A DNA stretch of 64,000 bases from Heyndrickxia coagulans DSM 1 = ATCC 7050 (GCF_000290615.1 NZ_ALAS01000118.1:1-64000), one strand, 5' to 3'. Shown: positions 9,426-18,880, counted from the first letter of the stretch. Translations and numbers: made by a program. Notes: generated from the letters alone by a model not told the origin.

Positions 9426-10916
9426 ATGGACCAGATCATGAAGAAAGTTGTCGAAGCGAGTTATCTGACGGCGGATTCTGCTGCCCAGTACCGCGTGATT
9501 TTGCGCTTCTTTTACAGGCAGCATGAAAGGATGCGCGACTTTATTTCGCCGGAGGAAGTGCTCGAATATTTGCGCTCGCTCCCGGCTTTTCACGATTATG
9601 AAGAAGAACAGCTGCACCAGCAGTTGGCCCAGCTGGTAAAATGGAATAACCTGGTTGCCCGCCAGGATATGACAAATGCCAAAACCATCGAAGAATATAA
9701 GAAAAAAAGATTCCGCTACCAGTGTACGCCTTACACAGTGGAAATCGAGCGGATGCTGATCCAGCTTGAAAAACTGGGGGACCAGTTCCAGGGATCGCTC
9801 GAACGTTCGCAATTTGACCGTCTGCTCGCCTCTTTGGCAAAACTGGAAGAAGAACTGAAACAGCCGTTGGACAAACCTGCAGCCCACTACATGCACATTT
9901 GGGATGACATTTTTCACTTTTTCGGGACCATCCGGACAAATACAGCGGATTACATAGCCTATATCAATAGCGAAAAGACATCACAACGGATGCAGACGGA
10001 AGCCTTTCTCGTATATAAAAACCAATTCACGGCTTATTTGCGTGATTTTATCGTCTCGTTGCAAAAAACATCGCTGCAAATCCGGGAAAGGTTGCGGGAA
10101 CTGGATACGCATATATTGGCGCCGCTTTTTGAAAAACTCGTGGAACACAGGCGCCAAATTCCCCGCTTGGAAGATACGGCTGCTTCCGCACAAGAATGGC
10201 TGGAAGAATTCCGGGAATACTGGGAGTCTTTGCGGCGGTGGTTTCTTGGGGCCAGCTCCTCCCAAAGTGAACTGGAAATGCTGCAGATGCAGACAAATGA
10301 AATGATCCGGAGGATGGCCCGTTATGTTCAGCGGATCAGTGAACGCCAGCAACATTTCCGGAGCCGGAAAAAAGATTATTTGCACCTTTCCAAATGGTTT
10401 GCCGGGTGCCATAGTTTGGAAGAGGCCCATCAATTGTCATCCGTCGTGTTCGGGACGATGACGGTACGGCATTTGCACCTGGAGGAGGCGACAACGGACA
10501 ATCTTCATGCCGAGACATGGGAAGAACAGCCGGAGATGCGGGAAATCAAGCCGCGAACGAACCGGTACCGCGAGAAAACAAAGCCAGGCGCTTTCCGTTC
10601 TAACCATGAGCAGAAAGAAAAGCAGCGGCTCGCCTATTTAAAAGAGCGCGAACAGGAAAAGCAGCTGATTGAAAAATATATGAAAAACGGGGAGATTCGC
10701 CTTGCTGAAATCGGGATAGTGGAGCCGTTTGTCCGGAAAGTGCTGCTCGGCTGGATCGGAAAATCGATGGCAGCGAAAAACCATGAAGTAAAAACGGATT
10801 ACGGGATGTCCGTAAAAGTTGTGATTGACCCGGATCGGATCATCACACTGGATGCAGAAGACGGGAAACTGATCATGCCGGATGCTGTATTTGAATTATC
10901 GGGAGGAGAGCGCTGA
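9426..10916 (+). CDS. jetA: Wadjet protein JetA, kleisin-like (DUF2397/TIGR02677-type)
   Basis: About 496 residues. The opening ASYLTADSAAQYRVILRFFYRQHERMRDFISPEEV, split by winged-helix-like segments, and the later QLVKWNNLVARQDM are typical of the DUF2397/TIGR02677 family. In Wadjet this subunit acts as the kleisin that bridges the JetC ATPase heads. The complex recognises circular plasmids by loop extrusion, and JetD cuts them. ATG 9426 is favoured over the GTGs at 9414 and 9417 because GGTGA sits 7 nt ahead. The last codons (SGGER) coincide with the GGAGGAG ribosome site for the next reading frame. Confidence 0.85.
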   Translation: MDQIMKKVVEASYLTADSAAQYRVILRFFYRQHERMRDFISPEEVLEYLRSLPAFHDYEEEQLHQQLAQLVKWNNLVARQDMTNAKTIEEYKKKRFRYQCTPYTVEIERMLIQLEKLGDQFQGSLERSQFDRLLASLAKLEEELKQPLDKPAAHYMHIWDDIFHFFGTIRTNTADYIAYINSEKTSQRMQTEAFLVYKNQFTAYLRDFIVSLQKTSLQIRERLRELDTHILAPLFEKLVEHRRQIPRLEDTAASAQEWLEEFREYWESLRRWFLGASSSQSELEMLQMQTNEMIRRMARYVQRISERQQHFRSRKKDYLHLSKWFAGCHSLEEAHQLSSVVFGTMTVRHLHLEEATTDNLHAETWEEQPEMREIKPRTNRYREKTKPGAFRSNHEQKEKQRLAYLKEREQEKQLIEKYMKNGEIRLAEIGIVEPFVRKVLLGWIGKSMAAKNHEVKTDYGMSVKVVIDPDRIITLDAEDGKLIMPDAVFELSGGER

Positions 10917-11085
10917 TGAACCCGGTACATATTTTGGCTGAAAAAGGAGTACAGGGGATAGCCCGGTTTATCCGCGGCGAACTGATGGGCACGGGGATGG
11001 CACCGGATGCCATATTTGAACTGTCAGGAGGAGAACGCTGATGGATCCGTTACAAGTTTTTGATGAAAAAGCGGTGCAGGGGATG
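10878..11085 (+). repeat. Tandem duplication across the jetA-jetB junction
   Basis: Bases 10878-10960 (end of jetA, stop, next start) and 11003-11085 (second junction, start of jetB) align without gaps, with about 19 differences in 83 bp, roughly 77% identity by eye. The period is 125 bp. Each copy holds the end of an IFELSGGER/VFELSGGER frame, a GGAGGAG site, a TGATG stop-start and the opening codons of a JetB-like N-terminus. Confidence 0.8.
10916..11041 (+). CDS. Chimeric 41-codon micro-ORF between jetA and jetB
   Basis: The frame begins at the ATG overlapping the jetA stop (TGATG) and ends in a TGA overlapping the jetB ATG. Its N-terminus MNPVHILAEKGVQGI matches the JetB start MDPLQVFDEKAVQGM. 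Its C-terminus PDAIFELSGGER matches the JetA end PDAVFELSGGER. It is therefore a by-product of the junction duplication. It has a good ribosome site and is probably translated. Whether the peptide does anything is unknown; it keeps jetA and jetB translationally coupled. Confidence 0.6.
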   Translation: MNPVHILAEKGVQGIARFIRGELMGTGMAPDAIFELSGGER

Positions 11086-12204
11086 GACCTGTTATTCCAT
11101 CATTACTGGATTTTGCGGTCTGAGCACCCGGACTGGTACCAGCTCATCCGCGAGCGCGAAAAAGTGCTGCGCCGTTACATCAGCGAGAAATTCGGGCTCA
11201 GGCTGATCATCCACCAGCATTTTATCAAACTTGAAAAAATCCCGGTGGAACCGGAAAGCTGGATGGGCATCCTGCATTTTCAGGAGCCGATGGATTATGC
11301 GATTTTTTGCTGCGCGCTTTCTTTTCTGGAAGGAAAAGCGGTGGATGAACAGTTCCTCTTGTCGGAGATGTGCCAGGAGATCCAAAACGATTATCCTGTG
11401 GAAGATGGGCTGGACTGGACGCTTTATCTTCACCGGAAGTCGCTCATCCGGGCGGTCCAGGCACTGATGGAATTCCATCTGATCCGGACAATAGACGGCG
11501 ATATTTCCAGGTTTGACACTTACGAAGACCAGGAAGTCCTATATGAAGCGACCGTTTACAGCCGCTATTTTCTAAGAAGCTTTCCGGATGATTTTACAAG
11601 TTATGCGGACTGGACCGGGCTCCTTGAAGAAGACTGGAAACAGAATCAGGAAGATGAACGGCGCAAGCGGGTGTACCGGAAATTGTTTTTCTCCCCTGGC
11701 CTGCACCGGAAAGATACGCAGGACCCCGATTTTCTTTATATCCGCAATTTCCGCAACCGGCTTTTTGAGGACATTGAAGAACACAGCCGTTATAAACTCC
11801 ATGTTTTTAAAAACACAGCCTTTTTATCTGCCGCAGAACCGCGGAGTTACCACCATGTTTACCCGAATGCAAAAGGTTCTACGGATCTGATGCTGCAGTT
11901 GTCAAAGACGCTGCATGACCACCCGGAAAAATACGTTCCGAATGAAGCGGGGGAAATTTTGCTTACGGAAGGCGAATTTGAAGCGGTCATTGACGAGATG
12001 CGCTCCCGCCTCGAACGCGGATGGCCGAAACATTTCCGGGACGCCGGCACAAAGGCGGTATGTGCGGAATTGGTCGAAACGATGAAAGAATGGATGATGG
12101 CGGAAACGGATGAAGCGGCGGGGCTGATCCGGATAAAACCGCTGTTAGGCGTGCTTGCAGGCAAGTATCCGGCTGATTTTGAGAAAGGGGATGAGCAACC
12201 GTGA
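11041..12204 (+). CDS. jetB: Wadjet protein JetB (DUF2398/TIGR02678-type)
   Basis: 387 residues with features of TIGR02678: HPDWYQLIREREKVLRRYISEKFG near the N-terminus, WTLYLHRKSLIRAVQALMEFHLI in the middle and YEATVYSRYFLR after it. In Wadjet, JetB is the small winged-helix (KITE-like) subunit that binds the kleisin JetA. GGAGGAG lies 7 nt before the ATG. The 3' end overlaps jetC by 4 nt. Confidence 0.85.
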   Translation: MDPLQVFDEKAVQGMDLLFHHYWILRSEHPDWYQLIREREKVLRRYISEKFGLRLIIHQHFIKLEKIPVEPESWMGILHFQEPMDYAIFCCALSFLEGKAVDEQFLLSEMCQEIQNDYPVEDGLDWTLYLHRKSLIRAVQALMEFHLIRTIDGDISRFDTYEDQEVLYEATVYSRYFLRSFPDDFTSYADWTGLLEEDWKQNQEDERRKRVYRKLFFSPGLHRKDTQDPDFLYIRNFRNRLFEDIEEHSRYKLHVFKNTAFLSAAEPRSYHHVYPNAKGSTDLMLQLSKTLHDHPEKYVPNEAGEILLTEGEFEAVIDEMRSRLERGWPKHFRDAGTKAVCAELVETMKEWMMAETDEAAGLIRIKPLLGVLAGKYPADFEKGDEQP

Positions 12205-15200
12205 CAGAAGGAAAATGGGTGATGAACCGCGCCGGCCTGTTAAATTTTTGGTATTATGACGATGAAATTTTTGAATTTGCGGACGGAAAGCTGTTGTTGC
12301 GCGGCACAAACGGTTCGGGGAAATCGGTGACGATGCAAAGCATTTTACCGGTTTTGCTGGACGGAAAAAAGACGCCTGACCGGCTTGATCCGTTCGGGTC
12401 AAAAGCAAGGAAGATGGAAGATTACCTGCTTGGGGAAAAGGAAGTGTCCGGCCATGACGAGCGGACCGGCTACTTGTTTCTGGAATACCAAAAACAGGGG
12501 ACAAAGCAGTATATCACAACGGGCATCGGCATGCAGGCAAAGCGGCATAAAACGTTAAAATCATGGTATTTCGTCCTGACCGACAACCGCAGGATCGGCT
12601 ACGATTTTGAACTGGCGCACACCCGCCAGTCAGAGCGGATCCCGTTGTCTGCAAAAGAGCTTGAAAACCGGATCGGGTCCGGGGGGGTATCTCGTCCACT
12701 CGCAGAAAGAATATATGGAACTGGTGAACAAATATATTTTCGGTTTTCAGTCGATGGAAGCCTTTGAAGATTTAATCAAGCTTTTGATTCAGCTGAGAAG
12801 CCCGAAACTGTCAAAAGATTTCAAGCCGACGGTCATTTATGAAATCCTCGAGTCCGCGCTGCCGCCTTTGACGGATGACGAGCTCCGCCATTTGTCTGAC
12901 ACGATTGAAAGCATGGACGAAACGGAGCAGCAGCTTGAGCAGCTTGAACGGGAGCACGAATCGGCAAAGAAACTGGTGCGCCAATACGATCTTTACAATC
13001 AATATATTTTAGCGGAACGCGCACAAAAATGGCGGGAGGCCGAAAGCAGGCTGCAGGACGCCAAGCAGGACGCCGGCACGTTAGAAACCCGCTCTGAATC
13101 ACTGCACGGCATGATTGAAAACCTGGAAGAAGAGAAAAAGCATTACGAACAAAAACGCGACGTTTTAAAAGCAGAACAGGAACGGCTGCAGCACCATGAA
13201 GTTTGGCGCCTTGAGAAAGAAAAAGGGGAGAAACAGGCCAGGGCTGAAAAGTTAAAAAGTGAAGCAGCGGATCTGGAGAAAAAGTGGGAAGCAAAGAAAA
13301 GTCAGCTTTTGGAAATCCGCCTGGAGCAGGACCGGTTGGAAACAGAAAACAGCAAGGATGAATCCAGTATGCAGGAGATACTGGATGAACTGGCACTGGA
13401 TGCCGGGGATGCAGCTTTTACCGGGCACGGGATAAACGCCGGGGATTTTTCGCGGCATGAGGGGGAAGCTTTTGATTTTTCGGTTTGGAAGCGGGAAACT
13501 AAACAGCACAGCGGACTTTTGCAAAAGCTGCGGCAACTGGCCGGAGAAGCGGAGCGGCTTCACGAAGCGCATCTGAAACTGCAGCGCCAGTCATCTGCCA
13601 AAAAGCAGGAAATTGACGAACTCCGGAAACAACTCGACCATTTGGAAAACTGGTTTACCGAACAAAAGCAGGAGCTGGAAGATGCCGTGTTTTTGTGGAT
13701 TGAACAGCATCCGGCCCTCTCTTTTACAGACGAGCGGCTCCGGCGTATTGCCGGAGCGCTGGACGGGCTGTACGAAGAAAACCGTTATGAAGCGGTCAGG
13801 GAAGAAATTGTGGACGCGGCAAATGATTATATTTTGCAAGTGCGGACAGAAATTTCACGCGCGGAGCAGGAGAAAAAGGCAAAAGAGCGGGAATTGGCCG
13901 AAGCCGAAGAAACGCTTGTGTATTGGCAAAACTTGAAACTTGCCAACCCGGAACGCCCCGCAGATACGGAGGCTTTCCGTGCGCGTCTCCATGAATCAGG
14001 GCAACACTATCTCCCCTTTTATGCCGCGGTGGAATTCCAGGATCATGTGACCGATGCCCAAAAAGCCAGAATTGAAGCGGCACTCCGGCAGACGGGGATT
14101 TTGGACAGCCTGATTACGGAAGAACCGGTTACGCCTGTCCACGACCGGGTCATCCGCCCGAACCCGCACATTCTCGGATACACACTTGCCGATTACTTAA
14201 AGCCGGATCCGGATGACGACGGCCCGGTTTCAGCCGCGCGCATTGACGAAGTGCTGCGCAGCATTCCGCTTGAACCATCGGACAGCGGTTTTCACATTGA
14301 CGCGGATGGCTCTTTTTCAATCGGCTGCCTCGTTGGCCATGCCTCGGATGAAGGGCCTTCCAAATTTATCGGCAGAACGTCCCGGAAACGGTACCAGCAG
14401 GAAAAAATCAAAGAAACAGAGCAAAAGATTGCTGAAATCCGCCTTGCTCTTTTGCAAATGGAAAACAGCCTTTTAGACTGGGCCGGCAAAGTACAGGAAG
14501 CAGAAGATTGGAAAGCGGGCATTCCGGATGACAAAGATTTGCGCGACATTGAAGAACAGATGGAAAAAACGGCGCGCATCCTGAAGCAGGAACAGGAATT
14601 TCTGCGCGACATTGACCGCGAATGGAAACAAGTATACCAGGATTTGCAAAACATCCGGCTGCAATTGCATGAGCAAGGGGCCGGCCTGAATCTTGCACTT
14701 CAAAGCGGCCCGCTCGATGAAGCGCTGGCTGCTGCGAAAAGTTATGAAGAACATCTTCACAACCTGGAGCTCACTTTTCAACATTTGTTTTCTGGGCGCA
14801 GAATGCTCGCGCGCCTTACTGCGGATATCTTTGAAAAAGAGCAGGAACTTGATGAAATTCGCGGTGAAGAGAACGTCCGCCGGTCAGAATGGGAGAAAAC
14901 AGCGGCAGATATCGAAGCGATTGAGCAGCAGCTGAAATTGCAAGGCATTGATGAGGTCCGCGCCCGGATTCAGGCAGTCCAGCATGAATATGCAAGTACG
15001 GACGAAAAAATTAGGGATATTTACGAAACGAAGCCGAAAAAAGAAGCAGAACTTGAAAAGTGCATAGCCGATTTGTCTCTTGCGAAAACGCGCGCCACAT
15101 TTTGGGCAAATATGGCCGCGGAATGGGAGAAACTCGTAAAAGAAGAGCTTTCACTCGGCTTCGTGGAAAGCGGAGATACGGAACCGGAAAGCATTTTGGC

Positions 15201-16314
15201 GGCGTTTTCCGGCGTGCTGGAAAAATATGACCGCGCAAAATTAAATGAAAACCTGACAAAAATTTTTTTCAACGAACAGTCGAATTTAACAGAGTACCGC
15301 ATGTCCGAGTTTACAAAAGAAGCGGATCCGCCAGAATGGTTCGCTGAAAAACTCGATGACTATTACGAAACGTTCAAAAAGGAATGGGAAGGTTTGCGGG
15401 GCCGCCGCCTCATCCAGATGGAATACCGCGGCCGCAGGGTGAGCCCGTATACGGTACTCGAGTCTCTTGAAAAAGAACTTTTAAACTTGCAAAGTTATTT
15501 GGATGAGCAGGACAGAAGGCTGTACGAGGATATTATCGTCAATACGGTCGGCGTCATCCTGCGGAACCGGATCCAGCGGGCAGCCAAGTGGGTGAAAGAA
15601 ATGGACGCAATTATGAGAAACCGGGATAATTCGTCCGGGCTTACTTTTTCGATTGCCTGGAAAGAAAAAACGGCGGAGTCCGAAGACGAGCTCGACACGA
15701 AAGATCTTGTCGCGTTGCTGCAGCGCAACAGCAAGTTTTTAAACGAGGACGATTTAAACCGGATTACAAAACACTTCCGCTCGCGGATTGCGGCTGCCAA
15801 AGAACTGATTGAAATCCGCAATGAAGGGTCGACGCTCCATCAAGTTTTAAAAGAAGTGCTCGATTACCGGAAATGGTTCCAATTCGTGTTGTCATACAAA
15901 CGTGCCGGCGAGCCGAAACGCGAGCTGAGCAATACTGCATTTTTTAAATTCAGCGGCGGGGAAAAGGCAATGGCCATGTATATTCCGCTCTTTACCGCAG
16001 CATATTCGCGTTATTTGGAGGCAGGAAGTATGGCGCCGTATATCATTTCGCTGGACGAAGCGTTTGCCGGGGTGGATGAAAACAATATCCGCGACATGTT
16101 CGAAGTCGTCGAGCAGCTCGGATTCAATTATATTATGAATTCGCAGGCGCTCTGGGGCGACTATGACACCATTTCCAGCCTTGCCATTTGCGAGCTTGTC
16201 CGCCCGAAAAACGCCAATTTTGTCACCGTGATCCGTTACCGGTGGGACGGGCATAAACGGTCGATAGTGGAAAAACCGGAAGAAGCATTGGCGGGAGCTC
16301 CGGACCGGCTTTGA
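12201..16314 (+). pseudogene. jetC: Wadjet SMC-like ATPase JetC (TIGR02680-type), frameshifted
   Basis: JetC is the SMC-like motor of Wadjet. The first frame (from 12201) has Walker A GTNGSGKS at residues 35-42. It runs to about codon 160, where a G7 run (12681-12687) throws translation out of frame to a stop at 12767. The second frame carries long heptad coiled coils, the signature FSGGEKAM and Walker B YIISLDEAF before 16314. Removing one G gives one continuous protein of 1370 residues reading GSGG-YLVHSQKEY across the site, a normal family length. All motifs look intact, so this is either a very recent mutation, a slippage switch, or a sequencing error. Starts proposed inside the second frame (such as 12607) are artefacts. 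Confidence 0.85.
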
Positions 16315-16427
16315 AAAGCATAGACTTGCCAGTGTACGGCCGGGATGGAAAACCATTCCGGCTTCTTTTGACCGGTGTAAAAGAGGTTCCGGAAGCGGGA
16401 AACAAGATGTCGGGAGAGAGCTTGTGA
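16311..16427 (+). other. Possible 38-codon micro-ORF between jetC and jetD
   Basis: A TTG overlapping the jetC stop opens a 38-codon frame ending at 16427. Its N-terminal SIDLPVYGRDGKPFRLL weakly resembles the JetD start AIDLLRKEPGMMKLFRLF. Its C-terminal EVPEAGNKMSGESL weakly resembles the JetC end EKPEEALAGAPDRL. This is the same chimera as at the jetA-jetB junction but far more diverged, and it could be chance. There is no strong ribosome site of its own. Confidence 0.35.
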
Positions 16428-16443
16428 AAAGGAGTTGGGAAGG

Positions 16444-17739
16444 ATGAATGATGCGATCGATCTGTTAAGGAAGGAACCGGGGATGATGAAACTGTTCCGC
16501 CTTTTTAAAGAAAAATACCGTTCGCTCGGCCATATCGGGGGAACCATCAGTCTTGCCGGTTTTACGCGCACTGAACTGGAGGCGATTGCAGGTCTTGCCG
16601 GCACGTCCCCTGATTTGCTCAGAGAGAAAAACAAAATTTCGCTGCGGGCATTTGAAAAGGCGCTGGCGCCGACTGTTTTCGGCAAGTACACCCTGGTTGA
16701 GCTGCTTGAAGCGGTTTTGAGGGAAAAAATTTTTTCCAAAGCGGAAGAAGGGGAAATAGAGAAAAAGAAAGAGGAACAGTTTTTGGCGCGGCTGGCGGAG
16801 ACGATGCCGGGCGGAAACTGGTGGTGGCGCCGGATTGCCGGTAAAACGGCTGACACGCGTTTTATCTGGCATGCGTACAAGCAGGATCCGGATACGTTGT
16901 CCGAACAGCTCACAACCGTCTTGAAAGCTTCCACAATGCTGCCGGAAGAAGGGAAATATGAACGAATTCCGTTTTTTTCCCAGCGTGTGACAGGGAACCC
17001 GCATTTTTTTGACCAGAACCGTTTCGAAGGCAGGCTCTTTGTCCATTGTTTGTTCACCAGCCAATTGTTGAAAGGGCTGATCGAAGAGATGCCGAAAACG
17101 ACGGAAGAATTGAACGAACTGTACGCAAATGCCGGGCTGATGCGGGATGACTTATGGAGTTTTGTGACGTGCCGCGCATTTTTGGCGGAAACGGAAAACG
17201 GCCTGCACCCGGTCTGGCGGGAAGCAGCTGCTGCAGGGACGGTCATGAATGTCCCGGTGAAAGAATTATTGCAGCTTACGAACATTTGGCCGCGGGTGGG
17301 AAAAAAAGTCTGGATCATTGAGAATTCCGGCGTGGCTTCGGCCGTGCTTGATGAAGTGCCCGATGCGCCTGTGATTTGCACGCATGGCCAGTTCCGCACT
17401 GCTGCCTGGATCATGCTGCAGCGTCTTGCGGAAAACGGGTGTACTTTTTATTATTCGGGCGATCTCGATCCGGAAGGCGTTGCCATGGCGGAGCGCCTCA
17501 GCAACCGTTTTCCCGGGCAAACGGTATTTTGGCGGATGGACCCGGATGCATACTTGCGGGTTCTGTCGGAAGAGGATATATCCGCCCGGCTTTCCAAGCT
17601 GGATGCGGTTCAATCCCCTGAACTGCTTTTAGTGGCAAATGAAATGCGGTTGAAGAAAAAAGCGGGGTACCAGGAAGGCCTTGCCGATTTGCTTGTAGAA
17701 GATTTGAAAAAAAGATGGGCGGGCGGAAAAGAGATATGA
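16444..17739 (+). CDS. jetD: Wadjet nuclease JetD (DUF2399/TIGR02679-type)
   Basis: About 431 residues. The C-terminal third is a topoisomerase VI-like Toprim fold, with IENSG near residue 291, VICTHGQFRTAA and the acidic metal-binding motif GDLDPEG near residues 338-344. In Wadjet, JetD is the nuclease that cuts plasmid DNA after JetABC extrusion. AAAAGGAG lies about 9 nt before ATG 16444; the TTG at 16435 abuts that site and is unlikely. No terminator was found close behind it. Confidence 0.85.
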   Translation: MNDAIDLLRKEPGMMKLFRLFKEKYRSLGHIGGTISLAGFTRTELEAIAGLAGTSPDLLREKNKISLRAFEKALAPTVFGKYTLVELLEAVLREKIFSKAEEGEIEKKKEEQFLARLAETMPGGNWWWRRIAGKTADTRFIWHAYKQDPDTLSEQLTTVLKASTMLPEEGKYERIPFFSQRVTGNPHFFDQNRFEGRLFVHCLFTSQLLKGLIEEMPKTTEELNELYANAGLMRDDLWSFVTCRAFLAETENGLHPVWREAAAAGTVMNVPVKELLQLTNIWPRVGKKVWIIENSGVASAVLDEVPDAPVICTHGQFRTAAWIMLQRLAENGCTFYYSGDLDPEGVAMAERLSNRFPGQTVFWRMDPDAYLRVLSEEDISARLSKLDAVQSPELLLVANEMRLKKKAGYQEGLADLLVEDLKKRWAGGKEI

Positions 17740-18002
17740 CATGGGCCGGAAATTCGGATGCTTCGCATAGAACGCCCCTGTGTTAAAATATTCGGAAAAA
17801 AAGGCATTGATTCCTTCACGCAGAGAGTCCATACGTGAATAAACCCGGCAAAAGCCCCAGCCTTTCTTCACATCGAGCGTTCTACGTGAAGGAATACTGA
17901 AAAACAGCAAGCTTATCCAAAAAACTGGCAGCACGCCCCGAAAACCAGCGGTATCTAAAAGAATCAACAGATTGCTTCCGGAATCGGAGCGGGCTGGAAA
18001 AA
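17740..18002 (+). other. Non-coding stretch with two crossing inverted repeats
   Basis: No gene is supported. Two perfect inverted repeats interleave: 8-bp arms at 17768-17775 and 17877-17884, and 11-bp arms at 17810-17820 and 17886-17896. The octamer TACGTGAA occurs twice. The two pairings would cross if both formed in one RNA. No T tract follows. I do not know what it is. Confidence 0.5.
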
Positions 18003-18032
18003 AGGCTGCCCGGCCATCTCGCCGGGCAGCCT
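18003..18032 (-). terminator. Terminator for the yhgE remnant
   Basis: A perfect 12-bp stem with a 6-nt loop (arms 18003-18014 and 18021-18032). On the reverse strand it is followed by a run of seven T (17997-18003 region), so it serves the leftward genes. It may also stop readthrough from jetD. Confidence 0.85.
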
Positions 18033-18085
18033 GTTAAATTTGTTATGAGCCGGCCGGAAAAATCCCAGAACCCGGCATCAAATCT

Positions 18086-18427
18086 TTAAACTTCTTCCGG
18101 TACTGTATGTTTATGCAACTGTCCGTACTGGCGGCGGTAACGGATGACAAAGTACAACAGGGTGAGGACTTCGGCACCTACGATATAAATCAGCAGGATG
18201 CCGGCGTTTTGCCACATCACACCCATCTCTCCGCTGGAAACAACCGCTTTAAATCCGCGCACGCTGTAGGTCATCGGCAACAGCGGGTTAAACCATTGGA
18301 TGAATTTCGGAATGACTTCCAATGGAAAAGTCCCGGCGCTGCTCGTCAGCTGCAGGATTAAAATAACAATGGCAAGGAATCTGCCGGGATTTTGCAAAAA
18401 CGTAACCAAAAATTGAATCAGCGTCAT
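18086..18427 (-). pseudogene. yhgE: C-terminal fragment of YhgE/Pip-type membrane protein
   Basis: 113 codons matching only the last transmembrane block of YhgE/Pip (ABC-2-like) proteins: NPGRFLAIVILILQLTSSAGTFPLE, then NPLLPMTYSVRGFKAVVSSG. Full YhgE is over 700 residues. The fragment abuts, in another phase, the N-terminus of a TetR regulator. In B. subtilis the TetR gene yhgD lies directly upstream of yhgE, so one deletion removed the end of yhgD and most of yhgE. The open frame starts at an ATG created near the joint and has no ribosome site. Confidence 0.75.
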
Positions 18428-18585
18428 AATTGAAGCAGTTCTTCTTTGTTTTTAAAAAAAGTATAAATTGTACCTTTGCCGACGCCTGCACTTCTTGCTA
18501 CATGGTCCATTGTAGTCGCTTTGTAGCCGAATTCAGAAAAAGATTTCGCAGCTGCTTCCACAATCAGCTTTTTCCTGTCTGCCAT
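18424..18585 (-). pseudogene. yhgD: TetR-family regulator, N-terminal DNA-binding fragment (yhgD-like)
   Basis: 53 codons from ATG 18585 with GGGAGGGGG upstream. The peptide KLIVEAAAKSFSEFGYKATT, then VARSAGVGKGTIYTFFKNKEELL, is the complete TetR helix-turn-helix. It ends at a TGA just inside the joint with the yhgE fragment. The ligand-binding and dimerisation part is missing, so it should not repress normally. The upstream operator is intact, so this was recently a working regulator. Confidence 0.75.
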
Positions 18586-18603
18586 TGCAACCCCCTCCCT
18601 TTT

Positions 18604-18628
18604 TTGACCAAATGAATGATTTGGTCAA
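18604..18628 (-). promoter_or_regulatory. Palindromic TetR operator upstream of the yhgD remnant
   Basis: A 25-bp palindrome with perfect 10-bp arms (18604-18613 and 18619-18628, arm TTGACCAAAT) and a 5-bp centre lies about 20 bp upstream of the TetR start. TATACT-like -10 sequences lie just upstream on the reverse strand (near 18629-18640), so the palindrome covers the likely start site. It is the expected autoregulatory site. Confidence 0.7.
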
Positions 18629-18740
18629 GTAGTATATATACAGCAAAAAAATAACAGAATGAATCCGCTTTCCATTTTTAGTATAACAGACGATGGCCAA
18701 AATTGCATGTGACATTTTTTTTAATTGCCGGTTTTTTGGC

Positions 18741-18778
18741 TCCCGGATAAATGGCATTCTATTACGATTTATCCGGGA
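18741..18778. repeat. 12-bp inverted repeat downstream of cotA
   Basis: Perfect 12-bp arms (18741-18752, 18767-18778) enclose a 14-nt loop. There is no adjoining T tract on the cotA strand, so it may be a weak terminator or an mRNA-stabilising hairpin. Confidence 0.5.
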
Positions 18779-18880
18779 AACCGGGGTTTCGGGCTTGATT
18801 TATTCAAAAAGCGATTCGTAAATCCCCGTCCGTTCAAGGCCTTGCAAACCGGTTGGGTTTCATTCGTTTGTTAGCAGCCT

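Noticed and set aside
10890-10916. LSGGER at the JetA C-terminus read as an ABC signature motif
   Set aside because: The residues are produced because the GGAGGAG ribosome site of the next frame is read in phase. JetA has no Walker motifs.
12660-12767. Programmed -1 ribosomal frameshift in jetC
   Set aside because: The downstream frame is +1 relative to the upstream one, so a -1 slip would not restore it. No slippery heptamer with pseudoknot was seen.
17629-17967. 112-codon reverse open frame after jetD
   Set aside because: It overlaps the 3' end of jetD and covers the inverted repeats; no start signal and low-quality composition.
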